This document shows positions 18,563 through 25,995 of a stretch of 64,000 nt of DNA, piece by piece. Both the position numbers and the translations under genes were made by a program. The notes under the pieces are model-generated. The model was not told the origin of the DNA. It did not search any database and saw only the letters and a list, made by a program, of their open reading frames with translations. The DNA comes from an uncultured Chitinophagaceae bacterium (lineage in GTDB: Bacteria > Bacteroidota > Bacteroidia > Chitinophagales > Chitinophagaceae), in contig CALCII010000011.1 of NCBI GenBank assembly GCA_937907395.1, positions 868,001 to 932,000 on the forward strand, given 5' to 3'. Position 1 is the stretch's first letter. Every line of letters starts with the position of its first letter.

Positions 18563-18913
18563 TTACATCCATTTCAATGCACCTTTTTTATGTGCATAGA
18601 GAAATCCCATAAACAAGATCAGGAAAAATATGACGATTTCAACCAGGGCCAGCCAGCCAACTTTTTTCACTACTACCGCCCATGGGTACAGGAATACAAG
18701 TTCCACATCGAAAATGAGGAAGATCAATGCAAATAAGTAATAACCAACATTAAACTGAATCCAGCTGGGACCAACAGTAGGGATACCACATTCAATGGCT
18801 TCACCTTTTTGTTTATTGGTTGTGGCTTTGGTAACCAGCTTGGCAATAAGGATAGCAATACTGGAAAAAGCAACGGCAGCAATGATCAGGACAATGAGTG
18901 AAGAAGCACCCAT
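18563..18913 (-). CDS. nuoA: NADH-quinone oxidoreductase subunit A
   Basis: Small membrane subunit of complex I and the first gene of the operon. The ATG at 18913 (MGASSLIVLI) gives 116 residues, normal for NuoA; a TTG further upstream at 18949 would add twelve residues and is less likely. Three helices are present, with EAIECGIPTVGPSWIQFNVGYYLFALIFLIFDVE between the first two, containing the conserved Cys loop and the FDVE acid pair. No exact TAnnTTTG promoter was found in the bases just upstream. Confidence 0.95.
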   Translation of the reverse strand: MGASSLIVLIIAAVAFSSIAILIAKLVTKATTNKQKGEAIECGIPTVGPSWIQFNVGYYLFALIFLIFDVELVFLYPWAVVVKKVGWLALVEIVIFFLILFMGFLYAHKKGALKWM

Positions 18914-19022
18914 AAGCAACGTTTTTTTGTGCAACGAAATTAGCAACAAAAAACGAACGGTTCGCCCTGATTCCTGTTAACCGTTAGTATGTTATAGATC
19001 ATTTTTTAAAAAAGCTGGTTTC

Positions 19023-19742
19023 TTACCCGTAAATCTCCTGGTGAATGGTTTTTTTATCGTAGCCCAGTTCCAGGATTCGTTTTTTGGTTTCGTCCAGCAT
19101 AGCTCTCCAGCCGCATAAATAAAACCGTGCATCCTGTTTGTCTTTCAGCAATGCTTCGTACACATTGTGTACATAGCCGGTGTGGCCGTTCCACAGTTCA
19201 CGGGAGAGGGTGGGGTAATAATGAAAGCTTTCGTATTGTTCGTGCAGGTGGGTCAGTTCCTCATAATAAAGAAGGTCTTCTTTTTTGCGGGTGCCAAAAA
19301 TGAGATAGATATTCTTATGAGGCAGGTTGTTCCTTAAAATATAGTTGGCTTTGCTGCGGAAAGGGGCGATGCCCGTACCCGTGCAGATAAAGAACAGATC
19401 TGTATCAATCGTATCGGGTAAAGTAAACACACCCTGCGGGCCACGAAGCGTTAACTCCGTTCCTACCTGAACATGTTCCCACATCCAGGGGGTGCCGGCA
19501 CCTGAACTGTTGAGCACAATCACCAGTTCAAACTCATTTGTACCATCGGGCCAGCTGGCAATGGAATAGCTGCGCCAGCGTTTGTTGGGCTTTTCATGGA
19601 TGGGAAGGTCCAATGTTACAAACTGTCCGGGTTGAAAATCAAAATGCTCCAGTTCCGGTATACGGATGCGGAATCGCTTGGTATTGGGCGTTTCGTCAAT
19701 GATCTGTGTAACAAGTCCGGTTCGCCAGGGTTGCAGCGCCAT
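19023..19742 (-). CDS. FAD-dependent ferredoxin/flavodoxin-NAD(P)H reductase family protein
   Basis: Cytoplasmic flavoprotein (239 residues) of the ferredoxin-NADP+ reductase fold, which shuttles electrons between NAD(P)H and a one-electron carrier. The FAD-binding RSYS motif is at 57-60, the nucleotide-binding GTGIAPFRS at 122-130 and the C-terminal YLCGWRAMLDETKKRI near 210-225. No 2Fe-2S domain is fused. It lies on the same strand as, and 110 bp upstream of, nuoA, with atpD divergent on the other side. This is suggestive next to a complex I operon without nuoEFG and a pyruvate:ferredoxin oxidoreductase. The true partner (ferredoxin, flavodoxin or another acceptor) cannot be read from sequence. 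Confidence 0.85.
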   Translation of the reverse strand: MALQPWRTGLVTQIIDETPNTKRFRIRIPELEHFDFQPGQFVTLDLPIHEKPNKRWRSYSIASWPDGTNEFELVIVLNSSGAGTPWMWEHVQVGTELTLRGPQGVFTLPDTIDTDLFFICTGTGIAPFRSKANYILRNNLPHKNIYLIFGTRKKEDLLYYEELTHLHEQYESFHYYPTLSRELWNGHTGYVHNVYEALLKDKQDARFYLCGWRAMLDETKKRILELGYDKKTIHQEIYG

Positions 19743-19890
19743 AATTGCAATTTTAAGGTCGCCAATATATTCAGATCAAAAATAATTGTCATTAGTTTTT
19801 TGAAAAAACTGCCCCGATTGCCCTTTTTTGCCCGGTTTGGCCAGTTGAATCCGGACTTTTTCCACCAATTTCAAAATTCGCAGGCTACAA

Positions 19891-19922
19891 ATTGGGAATT
19901 CGTGTTTCCACCCTTACCTTTG
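19891..19922 (+). promoter_or_regulatory. Bacteroidota-type promoter upstream of atpD
   Basis: TACCTTTG (19915-19922) is an exact match to the TAnnTTTG -7 element, with ATTG/TTG (19891-19894) twenty bases before it as the -33 element. Transcription would start near 19928, about 33 bases before the atpD ATG. Confidence 0.65.
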
Positions 19923-19960
19923 CGCCCTGAATAATAACCCCTTTTTTAAACAGAATATTT

Positions 19961-21460
19961 ATGGCCAATATTGGTAAGGTAAAACAGGTGATCGGTGCCG
20001 TTGTAGACGTACAGTTTAACGGTCAACTCCCCGAAATTTATAGTGCCCTGGAACTGAAACGTCCCAACGGCGATGTGCTGGTTCTGGAAGTACAGCAGCA
20101 CCTTGGTGAAGACAGTGTACGTACCATTGCGATGGACGGTACAGAAGGTCTTGTACGTGGTACAGAAGTGGTAGATACCGGAAAAAACATTGTAATGCCT
20201 GTTGGTGACAAAATCAACGGTCGTCTGTTCAATGTAACCGGAGATGCCATTGACGGATTGCCAGCTGTTAGTAAAGAAGGTGGTCGCCCTATTCACGCAA
20301 AACCCCCGGCTTTCGAACAGCTGTCTACTTCAAGTGAAGTGTTGTTCACCGGTATTAAAGTAATTGACCTGATTGAACCCTATGCAAAAGGTGGTAAAAT
20401 TGGTCTGTTTGGTGGAGCGGGTGTAGGTAAAACCGTATTGATCCAGGAATTGATCAACAATATTGCGAAAGGATATGGTGGTTTGTCTGTATTTGCCGGT
20501 GTGGGTGAACGTACCCGTGAAGGAAATGACCTGTTACGTGAAATGATCGAAGCAGGTATTATGAAATACGGTGATGCATTCAAGCACAGCATGGAAGAAG
20601 GTGGATGGGATCTGAGCAAAGTGGATCAGGAAGGATTGAAAGATTCAAAAGCAACCTTCGTGTTCGGACAAATGAACGAACCTCCAGGTGCCCGTGCCCG
20701 TGTAGCTTTGTCTGGTCTTACCATCGCTGAATATTTCCGTGATGGAGATGGTTCTGGTAAAGGAAAAGATATCCTGTTCTTCGTAGATAATATCTTCCGT
20801 TTCACACAGGCTGGTTCTGAAGTATCGGCGCTGTTGGGACGTATGCCTTCAGCTGTGGGTTATCAACCAACACTGGCAACAGAAATGGGATTGATGCAAG
20901 AGCGTATCACTTCAACCAAGAACGGGTCTATTACCTCTGTACAGGCGGTATATGTACCTGCGGATGACTTGACCGATCCGGCTCCTGCAACAACCTTTGC
21001 CCACCTGGATGCCACAACGGTATTGGATCGTAAGATTGCCGACTTAGGTATCTACCCTGCGGTGAATCCTCTGGAATCTACTTCACGTATCCTGTCGCCT
21101 GCTATTGTGGGTGAAGCACACTACAACTGTGCCAACAGGGTGAAACTGATTCTTCAACGTTATAAGGAACTGCAGGATATCATTGCTATCCTTGGTATGG
21201 ATGAACTGAGTGAAGAAGATAAGATGACCGTACAACGTGCACGTAAAGTACAACGTTTCCTCAGTCAGCCGTTCCATGTGGCAGAAGCCTTCACTGGTCT
21301 GAAAGGTGTGTTCGTAAGTATTGAAGATACCATCCGTGGGTTCAACATGATTATGGACGGTGAAGTGGATGAATATCCGGAAGCAGCATTCAACCTCGTA
21401 GGTAACATCGAAGATGCGATCGAAAAAGGTAAGAAATTGCTGGCTGCGGCAAAAGGATAA
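19961..21460 (+). CDS. atpD: F1Fo ATP synthase subunit beta
   Basis: Catalytic subunit of the F1 sector (499 residues), which makes ATP from ADP and phosphate on the cytoplasmic face of the inner membrane. The P-loop GGAGVGKT lies at 151-158, followed by GVGERTREGNDL with the catalytic Glu. GEVDEYPEAAFNLVG near the C-terminus is typical. Only atpC accompanies it; the a, c, b, delta, alpha and gamma genes are not in the window. This split arrangement is common in Bacteroidota. Confidence 0.98.
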   Translation: MANIGKVKQVIGAVVDVQFNGQLPEIYSALELKRPNGDVLVLEVQQHLGEDSVRTIAMDGTEGLVRGTEVVDTGKNIVMPVGDKINGRLFNVTGDAIDGLPAVSKEGGRPIHAKPPAFEQLSTSSEVLFTGIKVIDLIEPYAKGGKIGLFGGAGVGKTVLIQELINNIAKGYGGLSVFAGVGERTREGNDLLREMIEAGIMKYGDAFKHSMEEGGWDLSKVDQEGLKDSKATFVFGQMNEPPGARARVALSGLTIAEYFRDGDGSGKGKDILFFVDNIFRFTQAGSEVSALLGRMPSAVGYQPTLATEMGLMQERITSTKNGSITSVQAVYVPADDLTDPAPATTFAHLDATTVLDRKIADLGIYPAVNPLESTSRILSPAIVGEAHYNCANRVKLILQRYKELQDIIAILGMDELSEEDKMTVQRARKVQRFLSQPFHVAEAFTGLKGVFVSIEDTIRGFNMIMDGEVDEYPEAAFNLVGNIEDAIEKGKKLLAAAKG

Positions 21461-21470
21461 ATTAATTTGA

Positions 21471-21550
21471 GAATTTGAAAATGGGCTGATTTGAAAATAT
21501 AATTCAGCTCTCCAATTTTCAAATTTTCAAATTCATAAATTTTCAAATTG
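21471..21550. repeat. AT-rich nested inverted repeats between atpD and atpC
   Basis: GAATTTGAAAAT (21471-21482) is the exact reverse complement of ATTTTCAAATTC (21523-21534). ATTTGAAAAT (21489-21498) is the exact reverse complement of 21515-21524, and GCTGA/TCAGC pairs inside. A third ATTTTCAAAT follows at 21540-21549, just before the atpC start. The mRNA could fold into a long hairpin between the two cistrons. Confidence 0.7.
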
Positions 21551-21551
21551 T

Positions 21552-21806
21552 ATGAATTTAGAAATATTAACTCCCTCCGGTAAAACCTATAGTGGCGATG
21601 TGATTGGTGTACAGTTGCCCGGTATTGCAGGTAGCTTTGAAGTGCTCGATAACCATGCTCCTATGGTGAGTGCATTAAAAGCCGGTCAGTTGAAAGTACT
21701 GGTTGAAAAAAACCGCAATGAGTTGTACAATATCCAGGGTGGCTTTGTGGAAGTGCTTAACAACAAAGTAACCGTGTTGGTGGAAGGCAGTAAGCCGGTT
21801 GAGTGA
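21552..21806 (+). CDS. atpC: F1Fo ATP synthase subunit epsilon, short form
   Basis: Central-stalk subunit of F1 (84 residues). It contains only the N-terminal beta-sandwich: LEILTPSGKTYSGDV, then LPGIAGSFEVLDNHAPMVSALKAG and a last strand VEVLNNKVTVLVEG. The C-terminal two-helix domain, which brings typical epsilon to about 130-140 residues and inhibits ATP hydrolysis in other bacteria, is missing. The stop is followed by a normal terminator, so this is a naturally short gene rather than a truncation by the window. Short epsilon subunits are known in Bacteroidota. Confidence 0.93.
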   Translation: MNLEILTPSGKTYSGDVIGVQLPGIAGSFEVLDNHAPMVSALKAGQLKVLVEKNRNELYNIQGGFVEVLNNKVTVLVEGSKPVE

Positions 21807-21824
21807 GACAAATGAGTTTAAAAG

Positions 21825-21857
21825 AAAATCCCGTTCAATGTTGAACGGGATTTTTTA
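21825..21857. terminator. Bidirectional terminator between atpC and the convergent small gene
   Basis: AAAATCCCGTTCAA (21825-21838) and TTGAACGGGATTTT (21841-21854) form a perfect 14-bp stem with a TG loop, flanked by A and T runs on both sides. It can serve atpC and the gene ending at 21862. Confidence 0.9.
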
Positions 21858-21861
21858 TTGA

Positions 21862-22110
21862 TTATACCTTTTTCTTATTCCCCTTATAGTCCACATACAC
21901 TTTCTTTCCGTTTTTAAGATAATATCTTCCCCCATTAGGGCCGATATATACCTTCTCACCTTTGGGGCCTTTCATGCGGTCGTCTACATTATCGTGGTAT
22001 TTATCTTTTTGCTGCACAACTTGTTTTTTGGATGCGGGAACCGGTTTCTTCTGCTGTGCAATGGCTGTGCTAACAGTAACCAATAGCAGCAGGGTGAGTA
22101 GTTTTTTCAT
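21862..22110 (-). CDS. Small secreted basic protein, resembles PBCV-type basic adaptor domain
   Basis: 82-residue protein with a signal peptide (MKKLLTLLLLVTVSTAIAQ, cleavage about residue 19), a Lys/Gln-rich spacer and a C-terminal motif of Gly, aromatic and Lys residues: KVYIGPNGGRYYLKNGKKVYVDYKG (53-77, read in pieces). The GPxGGRYY...GKKVYV pattern recalls the short basic adaptor domain first named in PBCV-1 virus proteins and also annotated in bacterial secreted proteins; this assignment is from memory of the motif and is tentative. Function is unknown; high net positive charge suggests binding to anionic polymers or the cell wall. It stands alone, convergent with atpC. Confidence 0.75.
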   Translation of the reverse strand: MKKLLTLLLLVTVSTAIAQQKKPVPASKKQVVQQKDKYHDNVDDRMKGPKGEKVYIGPNGGRYYLKNGKKVYVDYKGNKKKV

Positions 22111-22142
22111 TTTTGTAAATTTACTGGAAGATGAATATAAGA

Positions 22143-22694
22143 TCAGTTCAGTTGCGGATCAATGGGATAATTGATAAGTTGCTTGTATTGCCCGCCCATT
22201 TGTTGAAGCGCATCTTTCCAGATATTATTGATGTTGGAATGAAACACCAGGTCAGATGTGGAGTTTACAGTTAACCATGTTTTTTCTTCCATTTCATGTT
22301 GCAACTGACCAGCGCTCCATCCACTGTAACCCAGGTAAAAGCGGATCTTAGATGTGTCGATAGTGCCCAGTTTTAACAGTTGGGTTAAAGTGCTGAAGTC
22401 GCCTCCCCAGTATACATCTTTGCAAATTTCCAATCCGCCTGGAATTTGTTCCGGTAACTGATGAATGAAATGCAGCGTATCTGTTTGTACCGGTCCGCCG
22501 TAATAAACAGGCAAGTCAAATTCTTCGAGATCGGTCATGAGGTCTCCCACAGTATAGTCAGCAAAACGATTGAGCACTAATCCAAATGTACCGTGTGCAT
22601 CATGTTCACATAGAAGCACCACCGTTCTGCTGAAATTGGGGTCTTTCAGGAAGGGGTCCGAAATCAATAAAACACCGGAGGCAGGTTCAATCAT
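22143..22694 (-). CDS. YqgE/AlgH family protein (UPF0301)
   Basis: Cytoplasmic protein of 183 residues. The family signature runs from the N-terminus: SGVLLISDPFLKDPNFSRTVVLLCEHD, then GTFGLVLNR, YYGGPVQTDTLHFIH and YLGYSGWSAGQLQHEM. The biochemical role is not settled; in Pseudomonas AlgH is linked to alginate expression, but that cannot be carried over here. The gene is monocistronic, divergent from the sensor kinase. Confidence 0.93.
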   Translation of the reverse strand: MIEPASGVLLISDPFLKDPNFSRTVVLLCEHDAHGTFGLVLNRFADYTVGDLMTDLEEFDLPVYYGGPVQTDTLHFIHQLPEQIPGGLEICKDVYWGGDFSTLTQLLKLGTIDTSKIRFYLGYSGWSAGQLQHEMEEKTWLTVNSTSDLVFHSNINNIWKDALQQMGGQYKQLINYPIDPQLN

Positions 22695-22790
22695 ACTTCA
22701 AGTTACTTTGATTTTACAAATGAAATCAATCCTTTTTTTTCGGTGTGATAAATTGAAGTTAAAACAGCTTCTGCCCTTATCTTTAAGAAC

Positions 22791-22818
22791 TTGAATGGGG
22801 CTGTCCCCGGTAATTTTG
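22791..22818 (+). promoter_or_regulatory. Promoter for the sensor kinase gene, implying a very short leader
   Basis: TAATTTTG (22811-22818) matches TAnnTTTG exactly; TTG at 22791-22793 is a -33 candidate with a slightly short 17-base spacer. The ATG is at 22824, so transcription would start within a base or two of it, giving a leaderless or nearly leaderless mRNA. Confidence 0.5.
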
Positions 22819-22823
22819 CAGAC

Positions 22824-24161
22824 ATGAAGAAAATATTTCCTTTAATCATTGTTCTCATTACAGTTTCACTACTTGGAATTATTTATATCCAGGTATCGTG
22901 GATACGTACATTGGCTTTGTTCCGTGAAGAACAGTTTAAAGAAAAACTTTCTTTTGTGATTCAACAGGTGGGCGAAGAGTTGGTAACGCAACGCACACCA
23001 CCTATCAACAGTCCGGGCTCATTGCCCAACATGAAATTTCCGGGCGATAGCTATGATGTTTTCCGCCAGTTCTCAGTCACCAACCGTTTTACAGTTTTCG
23101 AAATACGGGAGAAATTGCAAAAGGCATTTCTTCGTCAGAATTTAAAGGACACCAAATTTGAATTTGCAGTTGCCAGTGATAATGTATTCGGACATTATGA
23201 ATTAAAATCATCGCAGTTCATGAACCTGGCTATGGATACTGTGCACAATCTGAAAGTGTGGTATCCGCTGGTGGCCAGTAGCGGCAGTTTGCTGGAGAGC
23301 CTGGCGCCGGATGAAGTACTGGTGATTGTGGTGCCCGATGTAAAATCCTATGTATTTCAATCGTTGGGCTGGATGATTGCAGGCGCTATCTTTTTTACGT
23401 TGATCATCGTTACTGCGTTTTATCTCACCTTCGGAACCTTACTGCGTCAGAAAAAGCTGAGCGAAATGAAGAGTGATTTCATCAACAATATGACGCATGA
23501 ACTGAAAACGCCACTGGCTACGATTTCATTAGCGGTGGATGCGTTGAAGAGTGAAAAAGTATTGGCTAATAAAGAGAAGCTCAACTATTTCACAGGCATG
23601 ATCAAGGACGAAAACAAACGCATGAACAAACATGTGGAAACCATTCTACAGGCCGCACAAATGGAGCGACAGGAAATGCAGCTCGACAAAAAAGATATCC
23701 ATGTACACGATGTAGTACACAGGGTCATTTCAAATCTTCAGTTACAAATAGAAGAACGGCAGGGTAAAATTGATTTGCAGTTGAACGCAACCAATGATCT
23801 GGTAGAAGCAGATGAAGTACATTTCACCAACCTCATCAATAATCTGCTGGACAATGCAGTTAAATACTCCAAGGAAGGAGTTCCGCTTCATGTAAAACTC
23901 ACTACACGGAATGTTGGAAAGAATATCCGCATTATTGTGGAAGACAATGGTATTGGTATGAGTAAAGAAACACTCAGCCGTGTCTTCGAAAAATTCTTCC
24001 GTGCACATACCGGCAATGTGCACAATGTAAAAGGCTTCGGGCTTGGTCTCAGCTATGTAAAGGCAATCACGGAAGCTCACGATGGTAAAATCAGGGTTGA
24101 TAGCATTCTGGGTAAGGGCAGCACTTTCACCGCCGAATTTCCGTTGAAAAAAAGCAGTTGA
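22824..24161 (+). CDS. Membrane-bound sensor histidine kinase
   Basis: Two-component sensor (445 residues from the ATG at 22824; a longer frame from 22791 overlaps the promoter and is not favoured). One transmembrane helix lies near residues 5-25 and a second near 185-207, enclosing a ~160-residue periplasmic sensor part with no recognised domain. The HisKA H-box MTHELKTPL has the phospho-accepting His at about 225. The ATPase part shows the N-box NNLLDNAVKYS, G1 EDNGIGM and G2 GFGLGLSYVK. No HAMP domain is evident and no response-regulator gene is next to it, so it is an orphan kinase in this window. The signal is unknown. Confidence 0.93.
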   Translation: MKKIFPLIIVLITVSLLGIIYIQVSWIRTLALFREEQFKEKLSFVIQQVGEELVTQRTPPINSPGSLPNMKFPGDSYDVFRQFSVTNRFTVFEIREKLQKAFLRQNLKDTKFEFAVASDNVFGHYELKSSQFMNLAMDTVHNLKVWYPLVASSGSLLESLAPDEVLVIVVPDVKSYVFQSLGWMIAGAIFFTLIIVTAFYLTFGTLLRQKKLSEMKSDFINNMTHELKTPLATISLAVDALKSEKVLANKEKLNYFTGMIKDENKRMNKHVETILQAAQMERQEMQLDKKDIHVHDVVHRVISNLQLQIEERQGKIDLQLNATNDLVEADEVHFTNLINNLLDNAVKYSKEGVPLHVKLTTRNVGKNIRIIVEDNGIGMSKETLSRVFEKFFRAHTGNVHNVKGFGLGLSYVKAITEAHDGKIRVDSILGKGSTFTAEFPLKKSS

Positions 24162-24182
24162 GCCGGGAGAAGATAGGAGATA

Positions 24183-24284
24183 GAAGATAGGAGTTAGAAG
24201 ATAGAAGTGGTAGTCGGCAATTACTTCAGAACTCTTTATTCCTTCATCTGCTATTCTGAATTCTCTCTTCTAACTCCTCTCTTC
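24183..24284. repeat. Imperfect A/G-rich inverted repeat upstream of the dcw cluster
   Basis: GAAGATAGGAGTTAGAAGATAGAA (24183-24206) pairs with 24261-24284 (its complement except for two A-to-G-type changes), with a 54-base loop. It shares core words with the element between nuoC and nuoD (17379-17450). It lies about 20 bases after the sensor kinase stop. Confidence 0.65.
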
Positions 24285-24448
24285 TTTCTTCTCTTTTCTG
24301 TTATTCACATTCACTTTCCGGTTATCCACAGAATAAGCACATCAATTCACAATCCTTTCTAAAAAATGGGGGTCAAAATGGCCTGTAATCCTTTGTCAGT
24401 ATGACTTTGAGCCTTGTGGAAAAAATAAAGCATTTCCCTTTTGTTTGA

Positions 24449-24478
24449 AAAGTGGGAAAATGTGTTATTTTGTGTAGA
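24449..24478 (+). promoter_or_regulatory. MraZ box: three 10-bp repeats, overlapping a probable mraZ promoter
   Basis: AAAGTGGGAA, AATGTGTTAT and TTTGTGTAGA lie head to tail (24449, 24459, 24469), putting GTG at an exact 10-bp period, 32 bases before mraZ. MraZ is known to bind direct repeats with a GTG core ahead of its own operon in several bacteria. A TTTG (24444-24447) and a near-match -7 word TATTTTG (24466-24472) overlap the repeats, so bound MraZ could block RNA polymerase. Confidence 0.6.
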
Positions 24479-24509
24479 ATAATGGTATTAAAAGCCATTA
24501 TCCGCACAA

Positions 24510-24968
24510 ATGATTGGTTTTCTTGGAGAATATGAGGTTACACTGGACGCAAAAGGTCGCTTTTTACTCCCGGCCGGCTTTAAAAAGCAGGTGCCGGAGG
24601 AGTGGGGCAACCAATATGTGATCAGCCGTGGTATTGAACCATGCCTCACGTTATACCCAATGAAAAACTGGGAACCCATTTTCTCTGAGATCAGCCAATT
24701 GAATGATTTCGACCCTAAGGTAAGGCAATTTCAACGCTATTTTTTAAACGGCGCCACCACGATTGAACTGGATTCGGCCGGACGCTTACTGGTTCCTCAG
24801 AACCTGAAAGAATATGCCGGACTTGAAAAGGATGTGGTACTGGTGTCGGCTGTTAAGAAAATAGAAATATGGGATAAAAGGAAGTATCAACAGTTCTTTG
24901 AAAACTTTTCACCCGAAGCTTTCAGCAGCCTCGCCGATGAGGTTATGGTAAAAAAAGAGAAGCAGTGA
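24510..24968 (+). CDS. mraZ: Division/cell wall cluster transcriptional regulator MraZ
   Basis: DNA-binding protein (152 residues) that forms ring-like oligomers and regulates the dcw cluster. It has two AbrB/SpoVT-like half-domains, each with the DxxGRxxxP pattern: VTLDAKGRFLLPAGFK (about 10-25) and IELDSAGRLLVPQNLKEY (about 87-104). It is the first gene of the cluster, with a three-unit GTG-core operator just upstream, which supports autoregulation. The rsmH start is four bases after its stop. Confidence 0.96.
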   Translation: MIGFLGEYEVTLDAKGRFLLPAGFKKQVPEEWGNQYVISRGIEPCLTLYPMKNWEPIFSEISQLNDFDPKVRQFQRYFLNGATTIELDSAGRLLVPQNLKEYAGLEKDVVLVSAVKKIEIWDKRKYQQFFENFSPEAFSSLADEVMVKKEKQ

Positions 24969-24972
24969 GAGC

Positions 24973-25929
24973 ATGGGAAAGAAAAAGCAAATAGCGGATG
25001 CTGTATCAGAAGGGATTGATCAGCCTGCCGGTAACTATCACGTAACGGTTCTGTTAACAGAAGCGGTAGATGGGTTGGCAATACAGCCCAATGGTGTGTA
25101 TGTAGACTGTACGTTTGGTGGTGGTGGCCATAGCAGGGAAATTCTTCGCCGCCTGGGTACAGCAGGTAAATTGATTGCTTTCGATCAGGATCCAGATGCC
25201 AGAAAAAATATTACAGAAGATGATCGTGTCATTTTCGTTCCGCACAACTTTCGCCATCTTTCCCGTTTCCTGAAACTGCACAAAATAGAATCAGTGGATG
25301 GTGTGCTTGCCGATTTAGGTGTATCCAGTCACCAGTTTGATATTCCCGAACGTGGATTTTCCACCCGTTTCGATGGACCGCTGGATATGCGCATGGATCC
25401 TGCACAACCGCTTACTGCTGCTATTGTCCTTCAAACCTATTCCGAACAACAGTTGCATAAACTGTTTGAACAATACGGAGAAGTAACCAACTCCAAAACG
25501 CTTGCAGCAACCATAGTGAAACAGCGTTCACAAATGCCACTGCAAACCATTGCCCAGCTGAAGCAGATGCTGCAGCCGGTGGTGAAAGGAAATCCCAATA
25601 AATATTTTGCCCAGGTATTCCAGGCGTTGCGTATTGAGGTGAATGATGAGCTGGGTGCGTTGAAAGAATTACTGCAACAATTGCCTGTTGTACTGAAGCC
25701 GGGTGGCAGAGCCTCTGTCATCTCTTTTCATTCTCTGGAAGACAGATTGGTAAAGTTATTTTTCAAACAAGGAAGTTTTGAAGAGGAACCGTATAACCCA
25801 TTCGCAACCGGAGGCAGAGAACAAATATTCCGACTGATCACCAAAAAGCCCATTGAGCCGGGTGCAGCGGAGCAACAATCCAATCCAAGATCCAGAAGCG
25901 CACGGCTACGTATAGCCGAAAAGCTGTAA
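24973..25929 (+). CDS. rsmH: 16S rRNA (cytosine1402-N4)-methyltransferase
   Basis: Methylates N4 of C1402 in the decoding centre of 16S rRNA using S-adenosylmethionine (318 residues; formerly mraW). After a ~20-residue lead the SAM site reads VDCTFGGGGHSREIL (about 44-58). The family blocks GVLADLGVSSHQFD, GFSTRFDGPLDMRMD and the terminal SFHSLEDRLVK ... SRSARLRIAEKL are all visible. The start at 24973 is an ATG four bases after mraZ; translational coupling is likely. Confidence 0.97.
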   Translation: MGKKKQIADAVSEGIDQPAGNYHVTVLLTEAVDGLAIQPNGVYVDCTFGGGGHSREILRRLGTAGKLIAFDQDPDARKNITEDDRVIFVPHNFRHLSRFLKLHKIESVDGVLADLGVSSHQFDIPERGFSTRFDGPLDMRMDPAQPLTAAIVLQTYSEQQLHKLFEQYGEVTNSKTLAATIVKQRSQMPLQTIAQLKQMLQPVVKGNPNKYFAQVFQALRIEVNDELGALKELLQQLPVVLKPGGRASVISFHSLEDRLVKLFFKQGSFEEEPYNPFATGGREQIFRLITKKPIEPGAAEQQSNPRSRSARLRIAEKL

Positions 25930-25995
25930 AACCACAAAACCCCAACCCCCTGAAAAGAAAGAAACGAGAAAACAGTATTAAAAGAAAAGCAAATC

